Source: Branchiostoma floridae (Eukaryota; Chordata; Leptocardii; Amphioxiformes; Branchiostomatidae). From it: a DNA stretch of 64,000 bases. Positions within the stretch are counted from its first letter, which is position 1. Each line of letters opens with the position of its first letter. The notes below the pieces were generated by a model. It had not been told where the DNA came from, searched no databases, and worked only from the letters and a program-made list of their open reading frames with translations. The DNA lies in assembly GCF_000003815.2 (NCBI RefSeq), contig NC_049982.1:29072377-29136376 (forward strand), in the 5' to 3' direction. Of this stretch, positions 10,301-21,800 are shown piece after piece. The position numbers and the translations under genes were made by a program.

Positions 10301-13300
10301 CTCAATGCTGTTAGTAGCTTCCATGTAGACTGAGCTGGGAAACCTCGGCACCCTACTTCTACTGGGAACAGCCACGACTCCCATCCTTTCTCTCTGCAGC
10401 ACTGGAGCAAGTCGTGGTATTTGCTCGCCTTTCTCTCATGTGCCTCCTCACATCTCTCCTCCCACGGCACTGTTAGCTCAATCAGTATGATCTTCTTCCC
10501 TTCTTCTGACCATAGCACTGCGTCTGGCCGTAAGTTTGTCTGGACTACTGAGGGGAAGTGCAGCCTTCTCCCCAAATCTACCTTCAGCTCCCATGCTCTC
10601 GCCTTCTGTAGTATTTTCGATGCTGCTCTTTCTGGTGCAGGACGACGACTCTTCTCACCCTCTCTAACAAACGCCATGACTGGCGCACGTTTCGCCTCCA
10701 CATGGTGCTTCTTCCTCCTCTCTACTTCTAGAATACTAGCTATGGTCGACAACACCTTGTCATGGCGCCACCGGTACCTGCCCTGGGCGAGGGCTACTTT
10801 ACAGCTGGAGAGGATATGAGCCATTGTTCCTCTTTCACCACAGAGCTTGCAAGCTGGGTCTTGTTTCCATCCATACAGGTTCACTGGTGAGGGTAGCGTG
10901 TCGTACACGGACCTAAGCATGAATGATACACGGAAAGGCTCTAACTTCCATAACTCCGCCCATGTGATTTTCCTGCTTGGGAGATTCCATTTCGTCCATG
11001 CGCCTTGCGCTGCCAACTCCACGGCCTTGGCCCGTCGCCTTTCTTCCTCTAAGTTTCTAACTTGCTCCTGTACCAGTGCTCTTCTCTCATTTCTGTTGGC
11101 TTTTCCCCACTGTTTGAAATGTCCACATCCCAGGCCCTGTCTTCCGATATTAGTTATTCCAACTATATCCCTCAAGACCAGCATCCCTTCTGCCTGTGAG
11201 ACCACTGAGTCGGGCTTGAACTTCCTCCCTGCCCTTGTTGTGACCCCGGCCTGGTTGATCTGCTTGTCTTGGGAGTCTCTGAACTGCATGACCACTCTGC
11301 ACTTTGCCACCTTGTATTCCTGTAGTACAGATGACAACGGGAGCTGTAGCTGACCTGTTGTAGAGTAAAAACCCAGTGCTGTGAAACTCGGAGGAACACC
11401 TAGCCACTTTCTAAGGTGTTTGTTGACATTTCTTTCCATTTCTTCTACACTTGTCAGTGGTATCTCATATACAGTCAGCAACCACATTAACCTCGGAAGT
11501 AACCCGTGTTGGTATAGCCAAGCCTTGAACTTGCCTGGTAATCCAGACTTCTCAATTCTTCTAAGCCACTCCTCTGTCTGCGCTACGGTGCTGCTGGCAT
11601 TCTTTCTATCAGTCAGAAAGTCATCGAACCACTTCCCCAAACACTTGACTGGGTTGCCTACTATTGACGGGATGGTTTCGCCTTGTACTTCCAACTTGAA
11701 TCTACTTGTTAACTTTCCTTTCTTAATGATCATACATCTGGACTTCTTTGGTTTAAACTTCATTCTTACCCAAGTTGCCATGTAGTCAGCTCAGATAGCA
11801 TCCATCTGGCTTCTATGTGGGAAGTAGTTGTCAGTGTGATGTCATCCATGAACCCCCTCAAAGGGGTCAGTCTTACTCCTGACTGCATTCTTGGCCCCTT
11901 TGCCTTGCTTGCTGCTGCATCTATAATGAGATTCATGCCCATTATGAATAGAATCGGAGAAATGGTACCTCCCGTTACAATGCCCTTTTCGAGCTGCTGC
12001 CACTGAGTTGTGAATTGTGCCGTTTTGAAGCGCATCTGGATGCCACCGAAATAGCTGCTGATCATCCCCTTCACTCTTGCTGGGATGTGGTAGTGGTCTA
12101 ACGCCACCTGGATGAGGGCATGTGGAATGGAACCATAGGCATTAGCCAAGTCCAGCCAGACAACTGTCAGATCACTTCCATTTACTTTGGCTTCCCTGAT
12201 CATCTGGCTGAGTACTCCTGTATGCTCCAGACATCCTGAAAACCCAGGAATGCCTCCTTTCTGTACTGAGGTGTTGATGTAGTTGTTCTCCGTTACATAG
12301 GTCACAATTCTCCTGGCCAGAACTGAGAAGAAGATTTTACACTCAACGCTCAACAAGGATATTGTCCTGAATTGGTTGATTGTGGATGAATTTTCTTCCT
12401 TTGGTACAAAGCACCCTTCTGCCTTCTTCCAACTAACTGGTATGCTGCCCTTCACCCAGATCCGTCGGAGCAACCTCCACAACCTTCGCAGGAGTAGCGG
12501 GCACTTCTTGCAAATCTTGTTTGGCAACCCACTTGGACCTGGAGCTGACCCTGCTCTAGCTTTCCTTATTACCTCCTGCACCTCTTTCCACGACGGTTCG
12601 CTGATGTTGAGTGGACTCTCTGGTCTTTCTGCTGCAACTATGCTAGTGTTAACTTCTAGTGTTAACTTCTAGCCTTTGTGAACTTGAACGGATCTCTGAT
12701 GAACTGTGCCCTCTTGTTCGTTCTTTCTTTCCTCTTCCTCCTAATACTTTCTGCTCTGCGGAGCTTGCACAACTGATCGCGCAGCTGGCTTGTCAGCTGC
12801 TTTATACATTCCTTTTCACCGTCTTGACAACTTCTGTATCGCTTGTTCAGTTTCTTGATTTCTTTCCTTAGCCGCTTAATCTCTCTCTCCCTTCTGTTTG
12901 GCTGTTTTTCTGAACAAGGCCTTCTCTTTTTCCCTCCAAACCTTTCTCTTGCCATATTGTATGTTATCGTGGTGAGGCTATCGACTTTACGCTCCACTGT
13001 CCCTGCCAGAGTTGCCTCCAACACCCTATCCAGGTCTTGGTCAAGCTGACTCCAACTGTTCGTGTCACTCAATTTCGGCCATTTGATTCTCTCTTTTGCA
13101 GGCTGAATCTCTGTCGCGTCGACCCTCTCACTCCCCTGGACGGCTGGCTTACTGGAGTACTGCTGCGGCTCAGAGGTGATGCAGGAGCTTGGACGTCTCC
13201 AGTAATGTGGTGCACTTCCTGCCTGGAGTCCCCTGCGTCTCACCAAGAGTCTCTGCCCCTGTGCGCTGCGTCTACACCACCTCCTTAGCGCACTTGGTTT

Positions 13301-15490
13301 TGGCTTGGTGAATCTTTAATCCTTTGCTGTTTTTACATATCTTTCCGCAGTGGCACTGTGCAATTGTTACGGACACCTCGCCTGTTAACGTTTCCGTGAT
13401 CGTTCACCGTTCCTAGCTCGTCGTAGTCGTGAGGTCTGTCCCAATGAGTCCCTCATCCTCCCCCTCTCTCGGGTGACTCTGGGGGTATTACTCTTTTCGT
13501 TGTGCTGCAGTGGGAGTAGGTTGCTCCCGCTCCTCTGGTGCGAGTGCTACCGCTCCTTTGGTGCGAGTGCTGTGGGCACGGCGGGTTACTGACCCTGTTG
13601 TGCGCACGATCCATTCAAATTTAACGTCCATACACGTGTGGTGGGTTCTTTAGCGTGCCTAGGGTGTGGCTCTCACCAAACATGGGAACTCGATTATTTA
13701 ATGTCTTATCCGAGGGACGGCCGTAGCCGAAGCTAGGTACTCATTTTCACCCGAGTAAAGTGAGGAAAGCCGTAAAAAGTCCTTACCAAAGGGCACAAGA
13801 TCGGTGACAGAGCGGGATTCGAACTTGAGACCTCTCGGTCCCGAGCCAAACACACTGCCGCTGCGATCTCACGTGACAATTTTTAAGATTGGCGTCAGAG
13901 TTTGATTAAATTACAACATGCTTGGAATTCTACATCAAAATTGTACCCCGCCCTGTGACGAATGTAAGGAACTACCCTTCTGTATTATCCTACATGATGA
14001 TATTATCCTATAATTATTATTATTATTTTTATTTCAGGGTTGTTTGTGCCCTGTGGCGTTGGCGTTCTGGTGGTGAAAGATGGAAAGAAGCTCCAACAGT
14101 GTTGTTCCATGGACCACACACCTACCTACTTCAGGGGAGCTCCAATGTTTTCAGCTGAACATCTGTCTCCATCTGAACTCTCCTTTGAACTCACCAGGCC
14201 TTTCAGGTGAAACCATCATTTGCTCCTTTAACTTTAAGTTATCATAGCCATGTTTACGTATTATCTTTACCACACATAATCGTTTAGTCATCAACACTTT
14301 GACTCATAACTATTGGAAGTGAAGCTGGGAAGGATGATCTCGAAGGTGATCTCTACATTGACATCCCTGTAGGTCAAGCTAAGACCACACCTTTCGTTCA
14401 TAAATAGGTTCATCAGGTTGGTAGATCAATTGAACAAAGCCTTCTTCGTTACAAAACCTTCCTTTGATTCTTCAGTTCCGACCATCTGTCGTCTTCATCA
14501 GTACAACTGACTCCGTCTAGTTCATATCACACCGATAGTTTTTGCTTTATTTTATAATGTCGAAGCGTTTACTGAAGAATTAAAGGAAGGTTGTGTAACG
14601 AAGAAGACTTTGTTTAAACGCACCTTTGTTCTGTAGAGGTTACCTCTAAAGACCATGTGATACACCGTGAGCTATGCAAGCAGCATAGACTGAGTCTACG
14701 CCTCTATGCCCTGGATATACCCGTTGTGTGTTTATTTACTATACTCTTTCGTATGAGTGCCAAATGTGTTCCTTGATATGTAAAGGTTTAGGCATAACTT
14801 CTATGAGGTTCGGACCCAAGTCCATCAGAATGCAGAGCAAGCGGTCTACCAAATAGGCCACTGCATCTCAAAATAGACTGTACTGTTAGAAAGGCATGAA
14901 TATGAAATTTGTTGACTCGGTCTTCACAGAGCTGCTCAGATGTGGCTTCCACTGAAAATGTTTGGTGTTGGGGTTTTCCGTGAGGCGCTGAAAGAGAAAC
15001 TTCTACTGGCACGGTACTTCCACGGGAAACTGAAAGGTGAAAAGCAACTTCCCTACCATTTATGTTTTTCCTTAGTTTTAGAATTATAGCTATGATTGTA
15101 ATTATGGGCAAATAAATCAAGCAAAAGAAGGGAGAATCGCGATTCAATTTTATATTATATTGTTCTTATTCTTCATCAATAAAACGCTCACTTGTTCTCC
15201 GTACAGAAACTGGCCAGTTCGAGCTACCACTGGAGCCGGAACTGTCCGTTGTCCTGTTCCGTGCTACAGCGCCGCCTGGCGTCAACATCAACAACTTCAA
15301 CCAACAGCTCTTGGACGGCCTGAATTCTGACGGGAAAATCTTCATGACGCCCGCCGTACTTTCCGATCAGTTTTACCTGCGTGTCTGTGTCCTGTGCTTC
15401 AAGGCCCACATTGATCATATCGATCTTTGCTTCTCTTTGATCCAAGACAAACGTCTGTATCTTTGGGAGTCACTTCGTAGTGATGCCTAA
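7355..15490 (+). CDS. PLP-dependent group II decarboxylase, copy A (8 exons, 502 aa)
   Basis: Exons: 7355-7595, 7948-8097, 8563-8746, 9187-9343, 9764-9980, 14038-14206, 14930-15036, 15207-15490; all borders are GT/AG and the total of 1509 nt is in frame. The product should remove CO2 from an amino acid using pyridoxal phosphate. Seen: SSGGS (165-169) of the large domain, HVDAAYGG with the pyridine-binding Asp284, and NPHKG with the Schiff-base Lys316, 32 residues on as in DOPA decarboxylase. Animal DOPA/histidine decarboxylases have PHKW; here PHKGLFVPCG and SFELTRPFRA...WLPLK recall bacterial decarboxylases, from memory. Substrate unknown. The first coding exon follows a splice acceptor (AG 7338-7339), so a non-coding exon lies upstream. 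Intron 5 holds a 3.6-kb LINE. No transit peptide is obvious; probably cytosolic. Confidence 0.88.
8200..8420. other. GC-rich stretch in intron 2 of copy A, unexplained
   Basis: A short GC-rich block rich in CCGG/GGCC. It has no counterpart that I can see in intron 2 of B or C. Short frames open on both strands, but neither resembles a known protein. Confidence 0.4.
8806..9022. mobile_element. MITE in intron 3 of copy A
   Basis: About 217 bp with imperfect terminal inverted repeats: AATGTGAAGCAAATATCCC at the left and its near reverse complement, ending GCCTTTGCTTCACATT, at the right. The inside has CCAATCA boxes and an AGAGCTAGAGGCAACG core. Relatives sit at the same place in the same intron of B (22106-22318), C (43731-43943) and D (52336-52552), so the insertion predates the gene duplications. 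Confidence 0.65.
10004..13607 (-). mobile_element. R2-superfamily (HERO-like) LINE with restriction-like endonuclease, inserted in intron 5 of copy A
   Basis: About 3.6 kb on the minus strand, reading against the host gene. Comparison with copy D, where the host sequence runs through near 53534 without interruption, fixes both ends to within a few bases. It encodes a basic N-terminal region, a reverse transcriptase and a C-terminal endonuclease. No obvious target duplication is seen beyond one or two bases. Confidence 0.85.
10177..13246 (-). pseudogene. LINE polyprotein ORF: reverse transcriptase plus PD-(D/E)XK endonuclease, in three frames
   Basis: The minus-strand coding region falls into three frames. 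13246-12662: basic, coiled-coil-like N-terminal part ending RDPFKFTKARS. 12581-11766: reverse transcriptase with VWLDLANAYGSIPHALI, TGGTISPILF and the catalytic FMDD (normally FADD). 11781-10177: thumb, then a CCHC knuckle CKLCGERGTMAHILSSC (CX2CX7HX4C) and the endonuclease signature RPD-X14-E in LRPDAVLW...IELT, as in the R2/NeSL/HERO group. The first break coincides with a direct tandem duplication of 13 bp at 12643-12668; the second is a frameshift near 11775. The copy is therefore dead as a single ORF but little decayed. Confidence 0.8.
13608..13875 (-). mobile_element. tRNA-derived SINE in intron 5 of copy A (minus strand)
   Basis: On the minus strand: a degenerate head, GGACCGAGAGGTCTCAAG, TTCGAATCC as B box, then the SINE body with AGGACTTTTTACGGC and a GAGCCACACCC block. 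The same SINE is at the matching place in copy D (53533-53805). The LINE at 10004-13607 adjoins its 3' end, so the SINE is older than the LINE. Confidence 0.75.
14432..14613. repeat. Fold-back repeat in intron 6 of copy A
   Basis: Arms of about 45 bp at 14432-14476 and 14571-14613 are near reverse complements (GTTACAAAACCTTCCTTTGA against TAAAGGAAGGTTGTGTAACG) with about 95 bp between. The same hairpin is in copy D (about 54355-54401 and 54496-54538). It is probably a small non-autonomous transposon; the transcript could form a long hairpin. Confidence 0.6.
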
Positions 15491-18400
15491 TAGTAACTAT
15501 CACTGAATGGTATGGCGTTTCAAAATAGGCAGGGATGGCAAAACTTTTACATTTCCGTTCATTGTAGATGTATAGTGTCTAGCAATGAGTCCTTTTATTT
15601 ATGACCTTATTTTATATCTTATTCAACAATAAATGGATAATACGGAAAATACGTTACCAACTGGAAAATTTAAAATATCTTAAGTTTGCAGCAACAAAAT
15701 GATTTTAAGATTTAGGAGACAATTGTAAAAGGTACAATTCATTAAAGAAGAATAGCACATCTGAAAAATCTATCTAATGCTTTTTCATATTCTATTTGGA
15801 AATCTGGTGTTTGGTTTCAAAGGGACATAGGGAAATAATGTCTTGAACCCAACCTTAAAGGATTGGATTTGTTAAGTCTGAATTTTTTTCCTCTCTTCTT
15901 AATGTTTTAAAATCAATTTGACAGAATCTGAAGAATTTGTCGACGTTGAAATACAGGGTTAAAAGGTCAATGGTGGTGGGCTTGAATAAAGTAGTTCTGA
16001 ACGGGAACTATGCGTCTACAGCGTCTTTTATGAAGATGTGGTGTGAGTAAGTACGGTTGGCTTGAGGTTGTCCACTAGAATTTCCTATTACAGGTTTCTA
16101 CTGTATATATGTATATATATATATAGTAATAATATAAGGTTAGTTACCCGCTCTGGGTGTATCTTAGAATGGTCCGTTCACATAATAACTGAATAAACCA
16201 CCAAGTGAGCGAAGCTTAAGCATGGCTTATATGTGTATAGCAAGTATTACACATCAAACCGACACCTGATGGCCTGCATAACAATGAATTCTTAAATCGT
16301 ACACCCCTTGAAGTATTTGGCTAGTCAATGACTTGAATATAAGTTTGAACATTCAACTTACGGTGCAGGAAACTGTTAAAAGAAGTAAAAGTACGAAGGG
16401 TATGCCCTGGAATGTTTTGGTGACAAAAGGACCCAAAGCCGCCGCTATATGCTCCCGCTCCGGAAATGCACGACTAAGCACGAGTCATTACTTCCCGTTG
16501 TCCTTTACGTAAAAGTCGCCATTAGCTCGCTTCGGGGATCCTCGGGTGCCTTCGGCACTAGCTCGTCAGACGTCGTCTGCTGTCGGGTCACGCTCGGAAC
16601 TTTGACAATGGTAAGGCTGGAATCAGGCAGTTCTACTGGCTATTATTGTGTTTTGCCGTAGGGAAAACATATTGTTTTTGCTGGTATGCTCTTTTTCTTC
16701 TTTTTTTATTCTTCTCCTTCTTTCGCCTTGTAGCCAATCAGAGCTTAGATTTGATATCAGCTGTTATGCTTGAATGTAAGTTCATCTGTGACGGTAGTCA
16801 GCATTATGTAACAACTCTAAGACCTTATATCCGTGCACTTTGACCCTTTGCTGACGTCACACTTCCGTTCCGGATGTGTGACATCATTTCAACTTCAGAA
16901 GGATCAGGGGACTGATCGAAAGGTTGTTGGTAAGCTCTTTATTTTGTGTACGGATATATAAAGTCAAAATTGTAACATGATAATAAGCTGTTATATATAT
17001 ATAGTAAATGTGAACATGAATACATATGGTGAGCTTAATGGTATGGTATTGTGTGCGAGAAGTGTGACAAAAACTACGGGGAAACATTCTGCATTTACGC
17101 GAAAATTTGCCTTTCTGGTTCAACAAGAAATCCCTTGGCCGTCCGCATATGGTATATTCCATTCCAAGTTCCACTCTTTCAACTTCAAGAACAGACGACT
17201 GAAGCAAATTTGTTTTAGCTTTAAGGCGTCGGCATCCTTCAAAATCAATGAGGCTTCCAAGAAAGCGCTCAAGAAGAAAGGGACGCCCTTTTAGTAGATA
17301 AAACGTTACGTACAGTAAACTAATGATAGGGTTTTGGTGAGCAGCTGTCAAATAGCACACAAGGTGCCTGGAGTGAATAACATGTTAACCGGCTGCCATG
17401 GCAACACACAAATGGATAACTTTCCAAAATTTGTGATATTGCTGCCAAATAAATTTCGGGTGTTATGCGACATGAAGTTGTCTAAATGGGTAATACCTTG
17501 GGCTTACATTAGCTAAAACCGGTAGAACGACTTTTAATTGTTTCATTTTCTAAAAAGCGGGTCAGTACTAACTCTATTTGCCCCAGCAGTTTGCGGGTTT
17601 TCTTATGGTGAGTACGTAATGTAAGATTTTCTTTGCTTATCCACAGTGAAGCTAGTATCTAAATTGATTTTTAAGCCGATCTGTAAGAGGGCAGAAACTC
17701 CAACCGTTTGTCCCCATAGAGATCTTCAAGAAACAATACCTTCAAGATATGACGCCCCATTACCTACTTGGAGGTACAGGTTAGATATATATATCAGTGT
17801 ACTAGCGAAATCCTCATTCCAGGTCTGAAACATCTTGGCACTAGCTCCACTTTTGACTAGGAGTGAGGACTTACTAACCCGATATGATAAACAGTGAATA
17901 GTTTTGATCTACACACACCGGGAAGGACCCCCAACCCTTTTGATAAGTGCGACGGACGCTCTATACAGACAGACAACATGTTAGCTGAGTTAGCTGGGTT
18001 ACATACAATGCTCCTCGGACAGCTAACTCTTCATGCATGTGTCTATATTTCTCCAATTTTTATAATATTTCCAACGACCTCTGGAGCCTGGTAGAGACTA
18101 AGAATACCATACGTACCCGACATGGACTTATACGTGTAAGGCCTACGTCACATTTCCTACCCGGGGCCCGGCCGGGCTGTTTGCGGAAAAGAAAAAATTA
18201 AGTTTATGCCAATAAATATGCACAGTGCTTGCCGTAGAATTATTTTCGGTCCGGTTTGTGCTTTTGTTGTCTTTTATGTCATAACTATCGTTCCTGAAAG
18301 CTGCCCGGCCGGCCCCTTTGTGGAAATATGACCTTAACCTATTACATGTTCGAACATTGATACAATGTTTTGTAACTGGGGCAGTGGATTTTGAAGAGCT

Positions 18401-18833
18401 TGCTGCATGCACACATTCCTGCCAGGTACAGGAAATTATGTTGAGTTGAGTCTATTGTTGAGTTTATTGTGATACCTTCAGCTCAAAGAGCTCTTCTTCC
18501 AGGGCTCATTAAAACACACACAGTATATACATTGTACAAGTAGGTAGACAGATATCATACACTCAAAACAGATGCAAATACATATATGTACATAAAGTCA
18601 AGAAGTCATGAGGTCAGAGGGTTATGTACAATAAAACCATTATGATCCATAGAAATTGTCTATCATCTTTTTTAACAATCTTGTATCGGAGACAATCTTA
18701 AAATCTCTGGGTAGCAGATTCCAAAGTTTATCTGATCTGTAATTAAATGTTTTCCTAAAATTTTGTTGGGAACAGTTCAAAGTATGAAAAATTTTCTTTT
18801 TCTTCGTGTTGCCATGGCGACCGTTTGTTACAG
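15491..18833. other. Region between copies A and B
   Basis: No gene is recognised. It holds the 3' flank of A, AT repeats near 16105-16125, a TTGACCC...GACGTCAC repeat near 16840-16880, GCCATGGCAAC-bearing repeat sequence near 17390-17410, and a LINE end (18435-18780). A stretch at 16977-17294 stays open but its differences from the inverted copy change amino acids, so it is not called. The block from about 15400 recurs in reverse at about 47100-52044. Confidence 0.6.
18435..18780 (-). mobile_element. LINE 3' end (CR1-like), minus strand, upstream of copy B
   Basis: The minus strand reads FNYRSDKLWNLLPRDFKIV, then SDTRLLKKMIDNFYGS and a stop: the LINE carboxy-terminus with its WNLLP motif. 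A 3' untranslated tail follows, ending in ACAATAAACTCAACAATAGA and further degenerate repeats. It is 5' truncated. In copy C the matching place (about 47170) lacks it and instead has about 0.4 kb of other sequence. Confidence 0.7.
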
Positions 18834-18848
18834 CCAGTAAGAAAAGAA

Positions 18849-21800
18849 ATGGAGAAGATGCAACAAACACAAGAAGACCACCTTCATCAGACCTTGCTGG
18901 ACCTGAAGGTGAAAACCTCTGTTTTAGAGGTTCCACAGGTGGAGCGGGAAAAGATGACCAGTAGGACCATGGAGATGGTCAACACGTATGATGACAACAT
19001 CAGAAACCTGACCTGGGGACCGGTCAAGACATCGGACCAGGGAAGTCTTCCAGCTGTTGACGAGATCAAAGAAGAACCAACTGAACATGGTAAATTGCGA
19101 ACTTTGATTGTCAAAGTCAATGAATGTACATTCTTTCATACAATAAGCAGACAACATATCGGTGTGCAGAAAGATTTCTTTTCGTGAGTATCTGACCAAA
19201 ATAACTAACTAACCACGCTTCTGCTAACCTTGGTCAATTGATAGATTTACGTAACAATATGATCAAAGTTTTGCCCCAAAGCATGTTTTTTTAATCTTGT
19301 TTAAAGCATTTAACAATGAAGACAAAGAACTTAACTTAGCTATCAGTCTATAAGGGTGGATCTCGCGTTCGTGCATATTCAAGTCCGTACGTATGAGGTC
19401 CGTATGGAATTTTTAGCCTCTACCAGGCCCACAGGTCGCTGGAAAAATTGTGGAAATTGTAAAAAAAACATAGACGCATAACACGCCAAACGAGTTAGCT
19501 GGCCGAGGAATATGGTTTGCGACCATGGCCAGTTTGGCATGTTGTCTGTTTATATTTGTCTAATTTCTACTATTTTTCCGTGTGGAGGCTGGTAAAGGCT
19601 AAAACTTCCATACGGACCACATACGGACTTGAATATGTACTCACCCACCTTAACATATTATGATACTGCAAGCAAGATCAAGAGACCCTGCATGTAGTAG
19701 AATCATATTATCCTATATTGTTTGATTACCAAAGAGGCTGCACTCTTTTTCGCGTCAGTAAAATTCTTAACAGTTGCCACAGCTTTCGTAGGCTTCGCCT
19801 TTGATTCCATTGTATCTGCACAGACTTGGTGTTGCAAGACTTCAACGCCCACTTGGTGAATGCCGGGACGAACCCAGGCCATCCGACATTCTTTGGATAT
19901 GTTTCGGGCGGCGGTGGAACATATCCCGCATCCTTGGGAGCCTACATTCCGGCCACGTTGGCTACATACTCAGGTAAGTCTTCTCGATCGTCTCATTGAT
20001 GTATTACTCCGAGTGTGTAGTCTAAAAGAGGTCCGAGCCAAAAACTAAACGGCTGCACATGGACGCGTGTTTTAGTGCCTTTTAGCCAGCCGAACTAATC
20101 TCAAAAGTTACATTAGTAAATGTTTGTTTGGAACTGAAGAAATTAGCAGGTAAAGTTTCTGGATTCTGAGTTGTGCGCCTGTTTCGATGCTTGGCTAACT
20201 GCATTTTGTCATTGTCATAAAAAACACTGTATGTCTAGAGGTTGTTGGGAATTTTTTTTTAAATGATGAAGGGTAAATGTGCTCAACAAAGAATGAATCA
20301 TACATGTATGAATATATTTCAAGCAGGTTCATTATGAACGCGCCCATGTAAAACACGTATTATCATATAGCCAGGCGCCGCGGACCAATCAGAAGGATCC
20401 GTTCCACGTTGGTTATGACGCCGTAACACTCAGATTCCGGCCAGGCCGGTGTGCATCGCTCATCTGATTGGTCAGAATGAATCGACACCGGCCACGGTGT
20501 CGATTTGCATCGACACCGGTACCAGTGTCGATGCAAATCGACACTGGTGTGTATGATTAAAAAAAAAATAATCTTGACCGGTGGAAGTTCTAAAAAATGC
20601 AGTCATCTTGGTTTCTGATGACGTTAATTTAGGGACTGACCATTTCAAATTAGGCGAGATTTCCTACTACTAGCCTTCAAAAGTTTCGTCTCCTTCGCAG
20701 ACTTCGAGCGGGCTTGCTTTCATTTTAGGGGGAGGGGGGCTGGATGGTTAGTTCAAAGTTGGTTAAGGGCTCTCTAAATGCCGGGAAATGGAGTTTGCCA
20801 AGGTGGGGCGAAAGTCGATCCACGGCAAACTACCCCCTCCGTGCAAGAATGGACTCTTCCACCACACCCCATGTAAAATTGCAAAGTAGACTAGTCTAAA
20901 AATGCACCCAGTGAAAGACTCTACATAATCACTATGCAGTCCAAAGATGAATGAAAAAAAACTCCGTGTAAGAATGGACGTTTCCATTTAACACCAGGCT
21001 CGCTGATTGGCTGCCAAATCCTACTCATGATATCGACTTAGGCTAAGCGATTCGTTACCTTTTTAATCAAGTTATATTGACATACAGTTCTGCAAAGCCT
21101 CCAAATGGGGTCAACGACGAAAAATTAAAAAAAAATCATTTTGAAGTGGTTCATGCCAAAAATGCAATCATTTGAGTCAAATGGGTCATTGGAATGAATA
21201 TCTAGTGCACCCCTGTACCGGAATTTAGGTCATTTGGCTGTAAAACCAATGTACAGAAGCCAAAAGTGTCCTTTTTTTTTGTAAAAAAAATGGCTAAAAA
21301 TCGCAAAATTAAGCATTTTGTTGTATTGTATGCCAAAAATGATATTGAATCCATATGCGCATATGTAGAGGGCACTCCTGGGCCAGATTTCAGCTCAATT
21401 GGTTGTAAAACCAGGGTACAGGAGCCAAAAATGTCCTTTTTTTGTAAAAAAAATATGGCCAAAAATGGCAAAATTAGGCATTTTGTTGTATTGTATGCCA
21501 AAAGTGATATTGAATCCATGTGCGCATATGATCAAGGCACCTCTGTGCCAAATTTCAGGTCATTCGGTTGTAAAACCAGGGTGCAGGGGTCCAACATATA
21601 CCGTTTTGGTCTAAAAATGACAAAAAACTCAATATAATCATTTTAGGGGCAGATATGAAGAAAATGAAAAAAAAAGAACATCTGGGGTATTGGCCCACTC
21701 TATCCTTGTGCCAAATTTCAAGTCATCCGGTCCAGGAATGACGGAGATACCCTGTTTTGAAGAATTGACAGGAGAAAGGAAGAAAGAAGAAGAAACATTA

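Noticed and set aside
15224-15445. Minus-strand open frames opposite exon 8 of A and its equivalents in B, C and D
   Set aside because: They mirror a conserved coding exon on the other strand. Splicing, phase and family identity support only the sense frame.
16977-17294. Open frame ending in a basic tail, with a near-identical inverted partner at 48697-48981
   Set aside because: The three differences I compared between the copies in the last third all change the amino acid. No family is recognised and no splice sites support it.
21266-21637. 123-aa open frame in intron 2 of copy B
   Set aside because: It follows the roughly 160-bp tandem unit of a repeat element, repeats itself internally, and is not conserved as a frame in copy C.
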